Source: Geobacillus thermoleovorans
GTDB taxonomy: Bacteria > Bacillota > Bacilli > Bacillales > Anoxybacillaceae
Direction: 5' to 3'
DNA: 64,000 bases
Assembly (NCBI RefSeq): GCF_001610955.1
Contig: NZ_CP014335.1
Coordinates: forward strand, 661,001-725,000
Both the position numbers and the translations under genes were made by a program. Positions 62,970 to 64,000 of this stretch are shown piece by piece; within the stretch, counting starts at the first letter, position 1; every line of letters begins with the position of its first letter. The notes below the pieces were generated by a model. It did not search any database. It worked only from the letters and a program-made list of their open reading frames with translations, and had not been told where the DNA came from.

Positions 62970-63926
62970 ATGGCAGCACCCGCTGTCATCGAGCTTGACA
63001 ACTTGTGCAAAACGTATGGCGACCATCGGGCGGTTGACCATTTGTCGCTTTCCATTCAAAAAGGGGAAATTTTTGGGCTTCTTGGCCCGAACGGGGCCGG
63101 AAAGACGACGACGATTTTGATGATGCTCGGGCTCACCGAGCCGACGTCCGGCATGGTTAGGGTATGCGGGATCAATCCAGTGCGAAATCCCATTGACGTT
63201 AAACGGAAAGTCGGGTACTTGCCGGATGATGTCGGCTTTTACCATCACATGACAGGGTTGGAGAACTTGCTGTATACGGCGGCGTTAAACGGCATTCCTC
63301 GCGCCGAGGCGGAAAAGCGAGCGTGGGAGCTGCTCGAGAAGGTGAATTTGACCGATGCGGCCCATAAAAAAGCGGGGAAATACTCGCGGGGAATGAGGCA
63401 GCGGCTCGGCTTGGCCGATGTGTTGATGAAGCGCCCGGAAGTGATCATTTTGGATGAGCCGACGTTGGGCATCGACCCTGAGGGAGTGCGCGAGCTGCTT
63501 CGGCTGATCCGCGATTTGAGCCGCCATGAAGGCATCACGGTCCTGCTGTCCTCGCACCAATTGCACCATGTGCAGAAAATTTGCGACCGAGTCGGCTTGT
63601 TCGTGGGCGGCCGATTGTTGGCCGAAGGGAATATCGAACGCCTGGCGCAACAGCTGTTTTTGCAGGATGCCTATGTCATCCATGTGGTTGCTTCGCCGCT
63701 TGACGCTTCCTTACGGTCCAAAATCGAGGCGATTCCGGGCGTCAATAAAGTGGAGCAAACGGAAGATGGATGGGATGTGTATTGCCAAACGGATGTGAGC
63801 GCCGCCATCAGCCAGACGATCATCGAATCAGGATCTTCGCTGTTCCATCTCAGCCGGCGGGATTTTGGACTTGATGAGATTTATCACCGCTATTTTGAAG
63901 GGAGGGATGTACGTGAAGGCCAGTAA
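62970..63926 (+). CDS. ABC transporter ATP-binding protein
   Basis: 318 residues, exporter type. Walker A GPNGAGKTT, Q-loop LPDDVGFYHHMTG, signature YSRGMRQRLGLAD, Walker B VIILDEPTLGIDP and H-loop SSHQLHH are present, with a C-terminal DUF4162-like tail. ATG at 62970 after GGAGGAGG. The long upstream extension overlaps the NEW3 gene. Confidence 0.92.
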   Translation: MAAPAVIELDNLCKTYGDHRAVDHLSLSIQKGEIFGLLGPNGAGKTTTILMMLGLTEPTSGMVRVCGINPVRNPIDVKRKVGYLPDDVGFYHHMTGLENLLYTAALNGIPRAEAEKRAWELLEKVNLTDAAHKKAGKYSRGMRQRLGLADVLMKRPEVIILDEPTLGIDPEGVRELLRLIRDLSRHEGITVLLSSHQLHHVQKICDRVGLFVGGRLLAEGNIERLAQQLFLQDAYVIHVVASPLDASLRSKIEAIPGVNKVEQTEDGWDVYCQTDVSAAISQTIIESGSSLFHLSRRDFGLDEIYHRYFEGRDVREGQ

Positions 63927-64000
63927 GGAAGAGCGATGGGCAAACGATGTTTTTTCATATGTGAAAAGATGGAGCGAACGGCTGAAGGTGGGTGCGCTTG
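63913..64000 (+). CDS. N-terminal part of the next gene, probably an ABC permease (cut by window end)
   Basis: Only about 29 codons are visible (KASKEERWANDVFSYV...). GTG at 63913 has GGAGGG 6 bases upstream, while the ATG at 63907 abuts the site. It overlaps the ATPase stop, as usual for an ATPase-permease pair. Function inferred from position only. Confidence 0.6.
   Translation, partial: MKASKEERWANDVFSYVKRWSERLKVGAL

Overview
The window looks like a chromosomal segment of a thermophilic Bacillaceae of the Geobacillus/Parageobacillus group. The grounds are moderate-to-high GC with AT-richer islands, many GTG/TTG starts behind AAGGAGG-type ribosome sites, a SAM (S-box) riboswitch, Bacillus-type small proteins (DUF3941, DUF3813), and a quinol nitric oxide reductase and zinc alcohol dehydrogenase of the kind described from G. 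stearothermophilus. I saw no rRNA, tRNA, CRISPR array or prophage. Several insertion sequences, remnants and one miniature element are present.

Layout. 1-4.5 kb: the 3' part of an AcoR-type sigma-54 activator followed by acoA-acoB-acoC (acetoin dehydrogenase E1alpha, E1beta, E2) behind a near-perfect -24/-12 promoter. 4.6-11.9 kb: a short-chain dehydrogenase, two tiny overlapping unknown genes, and a methionine operon (yitJ-metH) under a SAM riboswitch. 12.2-16 kb: potABCD polyamine importer. 16.1-24.8 kb: an AT-richer ethanol/aldehyde module with an iron alcohol dehydrogenase, a GAF-PAS sensor kinase, an NtrC-type sigma-54 activator, an aldehyde dehydrogenase and a zinc alcohol dehydrogenase with its own sigma-54 promoter. 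The kinase is cut by a 1,370-bp insertion sequence with a 4-bp target duplication. 25-34.7 kb: mixed accessory genes, including an ABC exporter preceded by a 63-residue peptide gene, a MocR regulator, PaiB-like, LysE-like, B3/B4-domain, M48 protease and YajQ genes, with two gene remnants.

35-40.6 kb: a catabolic unit made of a GntR/FCD regulator, a class III CoA-transferase, an HMG-CoA-lyase-type enzyme and a complete TRAP transporter. It reads as uptake, CoA activation and cleavage of a branched dicarboxylate such as 3-hydroxy-3-methylglutarate or citramalate. 41-49.6 kb: two Fic proteins, DegV, a HAD phosphatase, a YitV-type hydrolase, and a cadC-cadA metal efflux operon with two operators around its promoter.

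49.8-60 kb: a nitric-oxide/anaerobic block holding a DUF59 protein, a 12-TM protein, three DUF2249 genes, a Crp/Fnr regulator without an iron-sulfur cysteine cluster, quinol NO reductase, MobA and a radical SAM/SPASM enzyme. Matching TGTGA-N6-TCACA palindromes precede four of these promoters, each centred exactly 41.5 bp upstream of the start inferred from the -10 box. This suggests one coherent regulon. An IS remnant inside the block carries a coiled-coil gene built of 39-bp repeats, and a tnpA/tnpB-less IS200/IS605-type element with a possible omegaRNA-like right end follows the radical SAM gene. 60.3-64 kb: an ECF sigma/anti-sigma pair divergent from a NEW3-domain surface protein and an ABC transporter that runs off the window.
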